NCBI GenBank assembly: GCA_964510065.1
Contig: CAZEAC010000036.1
Location: 1 to 42,129, forward strand
From: CAZEAC01 sp964510065
Lineage (GTDB): Bacteria > Bdellovibrionota_C > UBA2361 > CAIXSY01
DNA length: 42,129 nt
Direction of reading: 5' to 3'
The position numbers and the translations under genes are program-made. Below are positions 7,479 to 16,712 of this stretch, piece by piece (the stretch's first letter is position 1; each line of letters starts with the position of its first letter). The notes below the pieces were generated by a model. The model did no database searches. It was not told the DNA's origin and saw only the letters and a list, made by a program, of their open reading frames with translations.

Positions 7479-8150
7479 ATGGCGGTGGCCTTGAGCAAAA
7501 AAAATCTTACAATCGAAACTTTGTGTGTAAGCGCGTTCTATCAAAACTGTAGGTTAATAGTCGCGCCGGATAACGTTTCTGCGCTGCTTATTGACCCGGG
7601 TGCCGAGGCGCAGCGGATACTTTCTCGAATTCGCGAACGTGGACTTACTCTTAAGGAGATCTGGCTGACGCATGCGCATCTCGACCATTGCGGAGCAGTT
7701 CGAGAGATTGTTCTGGAAACTGACGCGTTGCTTCTCGGCCATCCCGCCGAGAAACAGCTTCGCGCGAATGTACAGAAAATTGCCAGCGCCTACGGCGTAG
7801 ACGACGGTTCATATCAGGACTGTCCCGAACCAAATAGGCTATTGAGCGGCGGTGAGAAACTTTCCTTTGGCGGAGTTGAGTTTGATGTGCTGTTTACCCC
7901 GGGGCATTCCCCTGGGCACCTCTGTTTTTTCGCTCCAGCGGAGCGTTTGCTACTGTGCGGAGACACTATATTTGCCGGGGCGATTGGCAGGACCGATCTT
8001 CCGGGTGGCGATTACGCCACACTTATGGCCAGTATCAAGATGATAGTGCAGTCGGTGCCAGTAGAAACGGCGCTGCTGCCTGGACATGGAGAGGATACGA
8101 CGCTTGCTGAAGAACTTAAGACGAATCCATTCCTTGTGAATTTGCGCTAA
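7479..8150 (+). CDS. Metallo-beta-lactamase-fold hydrolase, glyoxalase II-like
   Basis: The 223-residue cytosolic enzyme has the metal-binding motif THAHLDHCG, then HPAEKQ, FTPGHSPGHLCFF, LLCGDTIF and LLPGHGEDT, the five motif regions of a dinuclear-metal MBL hydrolase. It belongs to the YcbL/glyoxalase II-like branch that acts on thioesters such as S-lactoylglutathione, but the substrate cannot be assigned. No clear ribosome site precedes the ATG at 7479. It lies 72 bases after hemA and 10 bases before coaBC, so it may be co-transcribed. Confidence 0.85.
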   Translation: MAVALSKKNLTIETLCVSAFYQNCRLIVAPDNVSALLIDPGAEAQRILSRIRERGLTLKEIWLTHAHLDHCGAVREIVLETDALLLGHPAEKQLRANVQKIASAYGVDDGSYQDCPEPNRLLSGGEKLSFGGVEFDVLFTPGHSPGHLCFFAPAERLLLCGDTIFAGAIGRTDLPGGDYATLMASIKMIVQSVPVETALLPGHGEDTTLAEELKTNPFLVNLR

Positions 8151-8159
8151 AGAGGGACT

Positions 8160-9395
8160 ATGTCAAACGATCTTACCGAACGACGAAAAATTATACTGGG
8201 AGTCACCGGATCAATTGCGGCTTACAAGAGTGCTGAGCTTGCCAGGCTTCTGGTTTCGTGGGGCCACGAAGTACGGGTGGTAATGACTGACGCGGCTCGA
8301 GAATTTATCGCTCCGCTTACCTTTCAAGCGATTACCAACAATTCGGTGGTACTTGATTTCTGGGAAGGCGATAGCACTGATATTGGACATATTGAGCTCG
8401 CTGACTGGGCCGATATTGTGTTGATAGCCCCCGCAACAGCAGACTTTATCGCCAAACTTGCTCACGGCTTCGCCGACAATCCACTGTCCGCGCTATGCCT
8501 TGCCACACGCGCGCCAATTTTGCTTGCCCCGGCGATGAATGTGAATATGTTCGAGCATCCGCAAACCATGGAGAATGTCGCAACACTAAGAAAGCGTGGC
8601 GTTCACTTTGTGGATCCCGAAGAGGGCGCGCTTGCCTGCGGTTGGAACGGCACGGGAAGGCTTGCCGATCCGATGGAGATATTTTACCACGCTCGGCGCA
8701 GACTCTCGCGTAATGATTACAAAGGTAAAAAAGTTCTAATCGTGACTGGGCCGACGCGTGAGCCAATCGATCCAGTACGCTTTCTTTCCAACCGCTCTTC
8801 CGGGAAGATGGGTGTGGCGCTTGCGCGCGAGGCATTCCGACGTGGCGCGGAAGAGATTGCCCTTATTCATGGACCGGTGAAAGTAAAGGTGCCCGGCCCG
8901 GTCCAGTGTAAAGAGGTGAGCACGGCGCTGCAGATGCGCGATGCCGTAGTCAAGTATTTCAAAGAAGGGACGTTGACCGGCGAGCGCAGCCGCGCTCCAG
9001 ATGTGGTGATTATGGCGGCGGCGGTCTCTGATTTTCGGCCGAGTCAGGTCGCGCAGGAGAAGATAAAGAAGGGGGATCATCCTTCGTCGATAGCACTCAC
9101 CATCAACCCTGACATTCTCCAGGAGCTTGGTGATCTGAAAGGCGAGCAAGATAGGCCGGTGCTGGTTGGCTTTGCCGTTGAAACGGGAGAGATCGAGCAT
9201 TTGATTGAAGAGGCTCGAGGAAAACTAGAGCGCAAAAATCTTAATATTATTGTCGGCAATTTCGCCGATGATGCACTCGGGTTGGATACCAACCGAGCTT
9301 GGATTATTGATAAAAATGGAAAGCAGGAAGAAGTTGCCACCGCCTATAAAAGCCGAGTCGCCAACAAGATTCTTGATGCGGTGTTAAAGCAGTAG
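8160..9395 (+). CDS. coaBC: Bifunctional phosphopantothenoylcysteine synthetase/decarboxylase
   Basis: CoaBC joins cysteine to 4'-phosphopantothenate and decarboxylates the product to 4'-phosphopantetheine, two steps of coenzyme A synthesis. The N-terminal flavoprotein (CoaC) domain, about 1-185, shows GVTGSIAAYKSAEL, the active-site His in GHIELADWAD, APAMN, and the LACGWNGTGR loop with its cysteine. The C-terminal CoaB domain shows VTGPTREPIDPVRFLSN, AAAVSDFRP, KIKK, NPDIL and VGFAVET. The length of 411 residues is typical, and AGAGGGA precedes the ATG. Confidence 0.96.
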   Translation: MSNDLTERRKIILGVTGSIAAYKSAELARLLVSWGHEVRVVMTDAAREFIAPLTFQAITNNSVVLDFWEGDSTDIGHIELADWADIVLIAPATADFIAKLAHGFADNPLSALCLATRAPILLAPAMNVNMFEHPQTMENVATLRKRGVHFVDPEEGALACGWNGTGRLADPMEIFYHARRRLSRNDYKGKKVLIVTGPTREPIDPVRFLSNRSSGKMGVALAREAFRRGAEEIALIHGPVKVKVPGPVQCKEVSTALQMRDAVVKYFKEGTLTGERSRAPDVVIMAAAVSDFRPSQVAQEKIKKGDHPSSIALTINPDILQELGDLKGEQDRPVLVGFAVETGEIEHLIEEARGKLERKNLNIIVGNFADDALGLDTNRAWIIDKNGKQEEVATAYKSRVANKILDAVLKQ

Positions 9396-9411
9396 TACGA
9401 GGCGGGGAGCA

Positions 9412-9882
9412 ATGCAGGCGCTACTTCGTGAAATTGCGACATTTCTTGATTCGGTGATGCCGAACTATCCGAACGGTATTCCGGTAGTGAGTGCAAAAAA
9501 AGGCAGAGTTATTGCAGTTGTTCACGCCGATGAGGTACGCCTCGAAAATGGTGCGTGGCAGGGGCCACATGCCGAGTTCTTAAAGAAAGTATGTGAGAAG
9601 GGCGTCGGGGTTTCTCTCCAAGAGGTCGAATTGGTAGTGCTCCCAAAAGGGCATGAATTTGAACTCACAATGCTTCCATTGGGAGCCACCCGGGAGTGGA
9701 AAATTATCAGCTTTGGAGTGATTCCGCCATTTGACCTCGCGGAGTCAGTAACTCACGGGGCGATATTTCGAATTAAGGAGATCCCTTTCTTGCTGACGTT
9801 GCCATTAACGCAGGCCGAGACGGCAGAAGGTAAGCGGCTCTTATGGCAAGAATTGAAGAGCTTTCTTGCGAAGCCCATGTAA
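9412..9882 (+). CDS. Hypothetical protein downstream of coaBC
   Basis: This 156-residue soluble protein has no signal peptide or membrane segment and follows coaBC by 16 bases with a GGGGAG-like ribosome site. It has a helical start, a central alternating beta-like region and a helical end (KRLLWQELKSFLAKP). No family is recognised. Some Proteobacteria have a DNA-repair gene beside coaBC, but I see no catalytic motif to support that here. Confidence 0.7.
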   Translation: MQALLREIATFLDSVMPNYPNGIPVVSAKKGRVIAVVHADEVRLENGAWQGPHAEFLKKVCEKGVGVSLQEVELVVLPKGHEFELTMLPLGATREWKIISFGVIPPFDLAESVTHGAIFRIKEIPFLLTLPLTQAETAEGKRLLWQELKSFLAKPM

Positions 9883-9934
9883 TTTACCGAGGAGTCTGTA
9901 AACGAAATAATGTTACCTTCTTCTCTGTTTTATT

Positions 9935-10003
9935 TCTGTGCCATCTGTGACTCTGTGGTTTGTTTTTCTTAAAAAAACCACAGAGTCACAGAGAGCACAG
10001 AGC
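9935..10003. repeat. Dispersed palindromic repeat, copy 1
   Basis: The 18-bp perfect inverted repeat at 9944-9961 and 9975-9992 ends in the core CTGTGGTTT/AAACCACAG. The outer arms pair imperfectly (TCTGTGC with GCACAGA). It is one of four related palindromes in the window (also near 13.3, 19.7 and 22.4 kb), all between genes. It sits between the coaBC-linked hypothetical gene and the NfeD start. Confidence 0.8.
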
Positions 10004-10058
10004 CAGGAAAGTAAGAGTATTTCGGTTACAGTGTACTAGTTTTTCAAAGGTTTCCTCA

Positions 10059-11396
10059 ATGACGGCTGAGCTGCGCTATTGCACTTTATTTCTTTTTGTC
10101 ACCGTTCTGCTCGGTATGCCACTGGCTGCCCCGACTCAGCAGTCACAAGGGTCTGATATTCCGGTAGGAAGCGTTCTGGTCTTTGAGATGAAGATGCCAA
10201 TTCTTCAGGGGGCGCTTACGATTCTTGAGCGAACTTTAAAATTGGCCGAGGAAAACGATGCGAAGGCTGTGCTGATCTATCTTGATACTCCTGGAGGAGC
10301 GCTCGCGACGGCAAAGGATATGACCCAGCTGATCCTGCGCTCGAAAATTCCGGTTGTAGTCTACGTGGCACCGCAAGGGGCTTCGGCGACTTCTGCAGGC
10401 GTGTTTGTTTTGATGGCGGCACACATCGCTGCTATGGCGCCGGGGACCACCGTTGGTGCAGCTCATCCCGTGGGCTCGTCAGGCGAGGATATTAAAGGCG
10501 ACATGCGCGAGAAGGTTGAAAACTTTACCGCGTCGATGGCCAAGGCGATAGCTGAAACTCGTGGGCGGAACGCCGAGTGGGCCGAGAAATCGGTTAAGGA
10601 GAGCAGTTCAATTACTGAAAATGAAGCACTGAAACTGAATGTAATCGATGTGGTTGCGCCCGACATCGAGAAGCTTCTGGAGAAGGCCCGCGGCCGCGAG
10701 GTGAAAAACGGTAAAGAGCTGAGCGTTTTCCCTGACCTGGTGAAGGCACCACTGTTTCATATAGAGCCGACACTGCGCGAGCGTGCAATTAACATTCTCA
10801 GCGATCCGAATATCGTTGCGCTTCTTTGGATACTCGGTGTCATTGGCATCACCTTCGAAGTGCAGCATCCTGGAATGATTCTCCCCGGTATTATTGGAGC
10901 GATAAGTTTGGTGCTTGCGCTCGCGATGAGCCAGATTATTCCGGTGAGTGTAGGGGCAATTGCCCTCATCGTACTGGGTGTGGCGATGATCGCGCTTGAG
11001 CTGTATGTAACAAGCGGCGCCCTGGGCATTGGCGGAATTATTGCACTAGTCCTTGGAGCGCTTTACCTTGTGGATGTAAGTGCGGCGCCGGGACTTGGGG
11101 TGGATTGGCAATTTATTGTCCCCAGCGCGACTGTGCTCGGTATTTTGTTGTTGGCAGTGCTCATGACTGTCGCGAAGGCAACCTTGCAGCCGCGTGTCAC
11201 TGGAGCTGAAGCGATGATTGGAGCACGTGGAAAGGCGCTTGAGACGGTATCTACTTCGGGAAGTGTTTTGGTGCAGGGAGAGATATGGAAAGCGGTAAGC
11301 GTTGCTGGTATCGTGGCGAAAGATAGTGAAATAGAGGTCCTTTCAGTTCGCGACGGGCTTATACTGGAGATTCGCGAAGTAAAAGCCACGGAATGA
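10059..11396 (+). CDS. nfeD: NfeD-family membrane-bound ClpP-class serine protease
   Basis: The protein has a signal peptide (cleavage near residue 25), a ClpP-class protease domain, four to five membrane helices and a C-terminal OB-fold NfeD domain, as in long-form NfeD. The catalytic serine is in ATSAGVF, after LDTPGGALATAKDM; the likely lysine is in SMAKAIAE. In Pyrococcus the homologue cleaves a stomatin C-terminus. A stomatin-type gene follows directly, 21 bases away, supporting a shared operon. The ATG at 10059 has AAAGG eight bases upstream. A start at 9960 would translate across the palindromic repeat and is rejected. The length is 445 residues. Confidence 0.93.
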   Translation: MTAELRYCTLFLFVTVLLGMPLAAPTQQSQGSDIPVGSVLVFEMKMPILQGALTILERTLKLAEENDAKAVLIYLDTPGGALATAKDMTQLILRSKIPVVVYVAPQGASATSAGVFVLMAAHIAAMAPGTTVGAAHPVGSSGEDIKGDMREKVENFTASMAKAIAETRGRNAEWAEKSVKESSSITENEALKLNVIDVVAPDIEKLLEKARGREVKNGKELSVFPDLVKAPLFHIEPTLRERAINILSDPNIVALLWILGVIGITFEVQHPGMILPGIIGAISLVLALAMSQIIPVSVGAIALIVLGVAMIALELYVTSGALGIGGIIALVLGALYLVDVSAAPGLGVDWQFIVPSATVLGILLLAVLMTVAKATLQPRVTGAEAMIGARGKALETVSTSGSVLVQGEIWKAVSVAGIVAKDSEIEVLSVRDGLILEIREVKATE

Positions 11397-11417
11397 CTAG
11401 GAGATAAGGAGAGTACG

Positions 11418-12164
11418 ATGGGATTGCCGATAATTTTAGCGTTGGTGCTGATTCTTATATTCGCATTTATGTCGGTCAATGTGCTGAAAGAGTACGAGCG
11501 CGGTGTGCTCTTTACACTGGGGCGACTTGGTGGAGTGCGTGGTCCCGGCTTGGTCTGGATTATTCCGGTGGTGCAACGGCTACAGGTGATCGATCAGCGT
11601 ATCGTCACCATGGATATACCTCCTCAAGATGTCATTTCGCGTGATAACGTTTCGATCAAGGTCAATGCCGTACTTTATTTTCGGGTAATGGATGCTTCGA
11701 AAGCAGTGGTGCAGGTCGAAAATTACCTTTACGCGACAAGACAGCTTGCGCAGACCACCCTTAGGAGTGTGTGTGGCGAGGCCGAGCTTGATGATCTTTT
11801 GGCGCAACGTGAAGAGCTTAACCATCGCATTCAAGAAATCGTTGATCAAAAGACCGACTCCTGGGGGCTTAAGGTATCGACCGTTGAAATCAAGGATATC
11901 GATCTTCCTCAAGAGATGCAGCGCGCAATGGCGCGCCAGGCCGAAGCGGAACGTGAAAGAAGAGCCAAGATTATTCAGGCCGAGGGTGAGTTCCAGGCAG
12001 CGGAAAAGCTCACTGCAGCGGCGCAGATTATGTCGCAGAATTCCAATACCATGCAGTTACGCTACCTTGAAACCCTTCGGCATATTGCCACGGAGCATAA
12101 TTCAACGATTCTGTTTCCCGTGCCGATTGAGCTGATGAGCGCATTTTCGGCTAAGAAGTCCTAA
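11418..12164 (+). CDS. Slipin/stomatin-like SPFH-domain membrane protein
   Basis: One N-terminal membrane helix (about 3-20) is followed by an SPFH/Band 7 domain with EYERGVLFTLGRL, the MDIPPQDVISRDNVSI region and a helical tail rich in Glu, Arg and Ala (QAEAERERRAKII). The length of 248 residues matches prokaryotic slipins. Stomatins form membrane microdomain scaffolds and are paired with NfeD proteases, here 21 bases upstream. GGAGA lies just before the ATG. Confidence 0.92.
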   Translation: MGLPIILALVLILIFAFMSVNVLKEYERGVLFTLGRLGGVRGPGLVWIIPVVQRLQVIDQRIVTMDIPPQDVISRDNVSIKVNAVLYFRVMDASKAVVQVENYLYATRQLAQTTLRSVCGEAELDDLLAQREELNHRIQEIVDQKTDSWGLKVSTVEIKDIDLPQEMQRAMARQAEAERERRAKIIQAEGEFQAAEKLTAAAQIMSQNSNTMQLRYLETLRHIATEHNSTILFPVPIELMSAFSAKKS

Positions 12165-12169
12165 TCTGA

Positions 12170-13204
12170 ATGCAGATCCCAGATGCCTTTGATTATGACC
12201 TCCCGGACTCGCTTATTGCGCAGCGCCCGGTGCGCCCGTATCATCAGGCAAAACTTCTTGTTGTAGATCGCGGCGCGGAGCAATTGACTGAGCAGTTGCG
12301 CGAGAGTGATTTCTGGGGCCTACCGGAATTTCTTCGTGCAGACGATCTGCTCGTGTTTAATGACTCAAAGGTAATTCCGGCACGATTTCTTGGTATGCTT
12401 GAGGGGACTCAGACTTCGATCGAAATTCTGCTTCTCAAAGCGCGTGGAGCTTCCGATTGGGAAGCACTTGGAAAGCCACTTAAAAAACTGCGTGAAGGAA
12501 GCAAGATTATTTTTCAGTCGGGGCTCTACGCCGACGTCGTAGAGCGGATCTCGCAAGAGCGTATTGTGATTCGATTTGGCGCGGTGCAGGGTGATGTCTC
12601 ATCGCTTTGTAAGGATGTGGGAATTATGCCGATTCCGCCCTACATTCGACGTGGTCTTGCCGATGAGGCTGACCGACAGGATTACCAGAGTTTCTTTGCG
12701 AAACATGATGGCTCGGTTGCTGCCCCCACGGCAAGTTTGCATTTTACCCCGGAACTGCTTTCGAAAATTGACGCAATCGGATGCCAACGTGTGACGATTA
12801 CTCTGCATGTCGGGACGGCGAGTTTTGTCCCGCTGTGGCATGAACATGATCAGCAGCTTCGTACGCCTGAAGCCGAGTCGTTTCAAGTCGCGCCTGAGAT
12901 TTTGCAGCGTATCGCTGAGACTAGGAAAAAAGGAGGGCGAGTAATCGCAGTTGGTACGACCGTCGTTCGCGCACTTGAGAGTGCCGCGGCAAAGCAAAGT
13001 AATCAGGCCTCGCTTTTTATTACGCCCGGGCACCGCTTTTCGTTTGTTGATGCGGTCATGACCAATTTTCATCAGCCGCGAACGACACACCTCTTGCTTG
13101 TCGAATCTCTGCTTGGGAGAACGCTTCTCGAGAGGGCCTATAAGTATGCGCTTTCACATCAGTTCCGATTTTTGAGCTACGGTGATGGAATGCTGATTGT
13201 GTAA
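12170..13204 (+). CDS. queA: S-adenosylmethionine:tRNA ribosyltransferase-isomerase
   Basis: QueA transfers the ribosyl part of S-adenosylmethionine to preQ1-modified tRNA to give epoxyqueuosine. Family signatures: FDYDLPDSLIAQRP at the start, LVFNDSKVIPARF, MPIPPYIRR, TASLHFTP, TLHVGTASF, and FHQPRTTHLLLVE near the end. The 344 residues are the normal length. It starts six bases after the slipin gene. The tgt gene for the other queuosine step lies about 2.3 kb downstream. Confidence 0.96.
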   Translation: MQIPDAFDYDLPDSLIAQRPVRPYHQAKLLVVDRGAEQLTEQLRESDFWGLPEFLRADDLLVFNDSKVIPARFLGMLEGTQTSIEILLLKARGASDWEALGKPLKKLREGSKIIFQSGLYADVVERISQERIVIRFGAVQGDVSSLCKDVGIMPIPPYIRRGLADEADRQDYQSFFAKHDGSVAAPTASLHFTPELLSKIDAIGCQRVTITLHVGTASFVPLWHEHDQQLRTPEAESFQVAPEILQRIAETRKKGGRVIAVGTTVVRALESAAAKQSNQASLFITPGHRFSFVDAVMTNFHQPRTTHLLLVESLLGRTLLERAYKYALSHQFRFLSYGDGMLIV

Positions 13205-13270
13205 GAATATCCGTCTACGAAACTGCCGCTAGTCCTTGTAACCCCATGAATTCTTTCGCCAACTCAGCGA

Positions 13271-13321
13271 CCTCCGTGTCTCTGTGGTTTAGATATTTTA
13301 AAAACCACAGAGACACGGAGG
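13271..13321. repeat. Dispersed palindromic repeat, copy 2
   Basis: This is a 20-bp perfect inverted repeat (13271-13290 with 13302-13321) with an 11-nt loop, sharing the CTGTGGTTT/AAACCACAG core with the other copies. It lies 67 bases after queA and before the Tat-signal gene. It has no following T-run but could stop or stabilise the queA transcript. Confidence 0.85.
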
Positions 13322-13417
13322 TCACAGAGTAGTGGAAGAAGCTCGCACGCTTAACCTGGGCTTCTCATGTGGGCCGCGATGTTTCTTTGCGTCGATAGTT
13401 ACGTATAATGACTGAAA

Positions 13418-14374
13418 ATGGCACCTGCTGGAATTGATAGAAGATCTTTTTTGAAAAGCGCGGCGCTTGCCTCGGCGGGCATGAACAGCTTTTTTCAAGG
13501 CGCGTTAGGCGTCGCGGCAATTCCCGAAAAGCTCGAGGGATTGATTCCCGTAACACTATTTCCAGAGTGGCAGGCGTTCGGCGCGCGCTTACAGTGGGTT
13601 TCACAGATTTTCGGCAATATGCATATGGCGCGCTCGATGGAGACGCGTGGCACGTACGAGAGCGAGGCCTCGTTTGTCACGAGAACTGTTGTTCGCGCCT
13701 GCTCCGCGCTGAATGGAAAAGAGAGCGGGCTACCGAAGTCCCAAGAAATCCAGGGCTCGATGACTTGGCTCTCTGAAAATTTTAATGTTGAGAGTCTCAG
13801 TAAAAAAAAAGAGTTACGGCAGTACTTTCAAATTCCTGAAAACTGGTGGAGCGATACTAGGGTAGATCGGCAAGAGCTCGAGTTGTCGGTAGGGCTGCAC
13901 TATGGACAGATCCTCTGGGCGCTTACCCGAGTTGCGCAGTTGCGGGTCGATCTCCCTATGGTACTTGAGCGATATGGCGCGTCCTGTCGCGGAACATTCG
14001 GATTTGAGCTCTGCGAAAAGTTATGCCGCGGTTCGATTGAGAAAGAATTGAGCGATCCCCGTTTTATATCGATTGGGCGCTACTCGGCATTGGTCGATCA
14101 GTACTACGGGGCGCTGCTTTTCGGTGGAGAAAAGGGAGTTGCTCGCGCGGTATTAGACCTCAATGAGGCATTTCTTGAAATTGAAGGGCAGGGAATTGAA
14201 CTTCCTGCCGAGCTTCATCCACAGCCTTCGAAATCTTTTCGTAGTAGAGAGGCAAAGTTTTTGGAATCGTTGCGCTTCAACGTGTGGCATGCGGAAGGCG
14301 CTATCGCTGCCGTTTCGCCCGCCGCGCGTGCTGCGCTTGATGCATCGGAGCGTGCTGACGCGAAGCATTACTGA
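13418..14374 (+). CDS. Tat-exported hypothetical protein
   Basis: The 318-residue protein begins with a twin-arginine signal (DRRSFLKSAALASAG), so it is probably exported folded, perhaps with a cofactor or as part of a complex. The mature region is mostly helical with two cysteines in FELCEKLCRG and no recognised catalytic motif. The 3' end overlaps the end of the convergent SGNH gene by 74 bases. Function unknown. The Tat signal is the only strong clue. Confidence 0.75.
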   Translation: MAPAGIDRRSFLKSAALASAGMNSFFQGALGVAAIPEKLEGLIPVTLFPEWQAFGARLQWVSQIFGNMHMARSMETRGTYESEASFVTRTVVRACSALNGKESGLPKSQEIQGSMTWLSENFNVESLSKKKELRQYFQIPENWWSDTRVDRQELELSVGLHYGQILWALTRVAQLRVDLPMVLERYGASCRGTFGFELCEKLCRGSIEKELSDPRFISIGRYSALVDQYYGALLFGGEKGVARAVLDLNEAFLEIEGQGIELPAELHPQPSKSFRSREAKFLESLRFNVWHAEGAIAAVSPAARAALDASERADAKHY

Positions 14375-15479
14375 GCGCAACAGCGCAGCCTTTTTTCATT
14401 CCAATGTTTTCGAGCAGCGCTTCAGCATAAATCTCATGTCCGCGTGGGTTCGGGTGTGGGTCGGCGCGTGAAACTTGAAGCGCGGTGGCGCGGCCGCTCT
14501 TGGTATTAGTGATGTTGTGGCGTGCCACATATGCCTCGACAAACGGCTTGACGTTTACCAGATGAAAACCATGGCGTACCGATTCCGAACGTACTAGTTT
14601 CCTGAGCGCTTTTGTCGCGTGGCCCATTATTACCACCACCGGTATTTCGCGTGGGCTGGTAATATCGGCAAGTCGCGTCATCGCGTTTTTAAATCCCTGC
14701 GCACCAGCCATGTCGCTATATTTCTCAAGGACGCGTTGTTTCTCGCTATTTTTTACCCCACGGAAATCAATTCCGAGAAGCTGGCGCGAGCTTTGTTGTT
14801 CACCGGCGAGCCGTTCGCGCAAGAATTCCCAAACATAACTTTTCGAAAGTTCAAGCACGTTGTGCGGCGGCTGCATAAAAAGTGGTACAGAGAGATCGTT
14901 GCTGACAAAATGCAGCACAACGAGATCGGGGTTGAAGTCGAGTCCTTTGTGCGCAAGTGTCGCGACCTCCATTGAGGTGTTGTAGCCGGGAACGGCCATG
15001 TTGATCACCTCATAGCGACGTTCATTCTCACAGCGCTGCTTGAGCGTGCGTTCAACCTGTGCGAGGTACGAATCTTGTTCGTCAACGCCCCAGCCGAACA
15101 TCACGGAATCTCCTATGCCAACAATTCGGTAAGTACCCTGAGGCTTTTCAACGCGATATTCTTTATCGCGAACTCCGCGAGAATTGAATGTAAACGGTTT
15201 TCCTTGAAAGGTCCCGAATATCCCTGGGCGCAATTCGTAGACGATATCGGCGAATTTACTTGGTTCAATGATCCCGCTCAAATTTGAGCCGGCTTGAATT
15301 TCTTGGGAAGCTCCCCCGGCAGACTTCTTAAGACGTGCTTCGAGAGAAGCCCCTGATCCTTCAAGAATGTAGGTCCGCGCACGAAATCCAACTTCGAGCG
15401 TCAATGTCGCAAGACAAAGGCCAAATAGGACAAGGATTATTCTGTGTGCCACCGTCATACTCCTCAGCCGGAGCATCAT
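14301..15479 (-). CDS. SGNH/GDSL-type hydrolase, membrane-anchored
   Basis: An N-terminal membrane anchor (about residues 9-30) precedes an SGNH hydrolase domain. Block I is GIGDSVMFGWG with the nucleophile Ser, block III is HFVSNDLSVP, and block V is DPHPNPRGH with the catalytic Asp/His pair. Such enzymes remove or transfer acyl groups on envelope polysaccharides or lipids. The tandem ATG at 15479/15476 is used; ATG 15458 has a purine-rich AGGAG too close to it, and TTG 15503 is also open. It is divergent from tgt and converges on the Tat-signal gene. The substrate is unknown. Confidence 0.83.
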   Translation of the reverse strand: MMLRLRSMTVAHRIILVLFGLCLATLTLEVGFRARTYILEGSGASLEARLKKSAGGASQEIQAGSNLSGIIEPSKFADIVYELRPGIFGTFQGKPFTFNSRGVRDKEYRVEKPQGTYRIVGIGDSVMFGWGVDEQDSYLAQVERTLKQRCENERRYEVINMAVPGYNTSMEVATLAHKGLDFNPDLVVLHFVSNDLSVPLFMQPPHNVLELSKSYVWEFLRERLAGEQQSSRQLLGIDFRGVKNSEKQRVLEKYSDMAGAQGFKNAMTRLADITSPREIPVVVIMGHATKALRKLVRSESVRHGFHLVNVKPFVEAYVARHNITNTKSGRATALQVSRADPHPNPRGHEIYAEALLENIGMKKGCAVALSNASRQHAPMHQAQHARRAKRQR

Positions 15480-15538
15480 CCGAGTCGGTGCGCCCCCTGT
15501 CAAGCGTGGCGACGATATGGTACGGTTGCCGTTCGATT

Positions 15539-16696
15539 ATGCAGTCACTATTTTCCTATAAGCTTGAGACACGCGAGCAGCTTGCCAGGGCGGGGCGCTT
15601 TACCACGGCGCATGGCGATTTCTCGACGCCCAATTTTATGCCGGTTGGCACGAAGGCATCGGTCAAAGGGGTTGATGTCGAACGGCTTCGAGAGATCGGC
15701 ACTGAGATTACGCTTGTAAATACCTACCATTTGATGCTGCGCCCGGGTTCAGCCCAGATCGCAGCGCGCGGCGGAATTCATTCATTTTGTGGTTGGAAAG
15801 GCCCAATCCTCTCCGATAGCGGAGGCTTTCAGGTATTTAGCCTTCGAAATATTCGGAAAATCACGGAGCAGGGGGTTGAATTTCGGTCACATCTTGATGG
15901 CTCAAAGCAGTGTCTCTCTCCTGAAGAATCGATCCGAATTCAAGAAGAGCTTGGTGTTGATATCGCGATGGCCTTCGATGAGTGTCCGGCCGGGGATCTC
16001 GATGAAGCTGCCCTAGAAAAATCACTTGAGCTTACGCTTCGCTGGGCGGCACGGTCGTTGGCGGCTAAGCGATCGCCCAACACCGCGCTTCTGGGGATTA
16101 CTCAGGGTGGTGGAGTTCGCAGGCTTCGGACCCGGTCGGCAGAAGCGCTGCGTGAGCTCTCGTTTCATGGCTACGCGATCGGCGGCTTAAGTGTTGGAGA
16201 ACCGAAGCCGGTTATGTACGATGTATTGAGCTATCATCCGGCGCAGCTCCCGGAAGATAAGATCCGCTACCTTATGGGGGTGGGCACTCCCGAAGATATT
16301 GTTGAGGCAGTGCGTGCGGGGGTTGATCTATTTGACTGCGTGATGCCCACGCGCGCCGGAAGATTTGGCCGCGCCTTTATTTCGGGGGACGTGCCATTTA
16401 TTAATATTAAGAACGCGCAGTATGCGACAGAAGATGCCGCGCTGGACCAGAGTTGTGGCTGTGTTTGTTGCAGAAACTATTCGCGGGCCTACCTTCAGCA
16501 CCTTTTTAAGGTGGGTGAAATGCTCGGACCGCAGCTTCTGACCATACATAATCTGAGCCATTACCTCTCTTTAATGAAGGAGATCCGGGCAGCTATCTGT
16601 GCGAATCGCTTCGCGGCGCTTTACGCTGACATTAAAGGCAGGTGGACGAACCGGAATGTTGCCAATATTGATTCGCTCGACTATAACCCCAACTAA
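15539..16696 (+). CDS. tgt: Queuine/preQ1 tRNA-ribosyltransferase
   Basis: Tgt exchanges guanine 34 for preQ1 in GUN-anticodon tRNAs. Seen: TPNFMPVGTKASVK (TPxFMPVGT-like), SDSGGFQVFSL with the catalytic Asp, MAFDECPAG, GGLSVGEP, CVMPTRAGRFG, and the zinc site CGCVCCRNYSRAYLQH. The ATG at 15539 gives 385 residues, the family length; the longer open frame upstream has no family similarity. It heads tgt-yajC-secD-secF, a conserved bacterial order. Confidence 0.96.
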   Translation: MQSLFSYKLETREQLARAGRFTTAHGDFSTPNFMPVGTKASVKGVDVERLREIGTEITLVNTYHLMLRPGSAQIAARGGIHSFCGWKGPILSDSGGFQVFSLRNIRKITEQGVEFRSHLDGSKQCLSPEESIRIQEELGVDIAMAFDECPAGDLDEAALEKSLELTLRWAARSLAAKRSPNTALLGITQGGGVRRLRTRSAEALRELSFHGYAIGGLSVGEPKPVMYDVLSYHPAQLPEDKIRYLMGVGTPEDIVEAVRAGVDLFDCVMPTRAGRFGRAFISGDVPFINIKNAQYATEDAALDQSCGCVCCRNYSRAYLQHLFKVGEMLGPQLLTIHNLSHYLSLMKEIRAAICANRFAALYADIKGRWTNRNVANIDSLDYNPN

Positions 16697-16712
16697 TTTA
16701 ACCGGTAGCGCT

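Noticed and set aside
8736..9200. A 154-codon antisense frame over coaBC
   Set aside because: The opposite strand carries all CoaB motifs; the frame has no family features.
9960..10058. Longer NfeD N-terminus starting at 9960
   Set aside because: It would translate the right arm of a dispersed palindrome and place 33 non-family residues before the signal peptide. ATG 10059 has a proper ribosome site.
12599..13090. A 163-codon antisense frame over queA
   Set aside because: Shadow of a fully conserved QueA sequence.
15335..15538. Longer tgt N-terminus
   Set aside because: The 68 extra residues are antisense to the SGNH gene and do not belong to the Tgt family.
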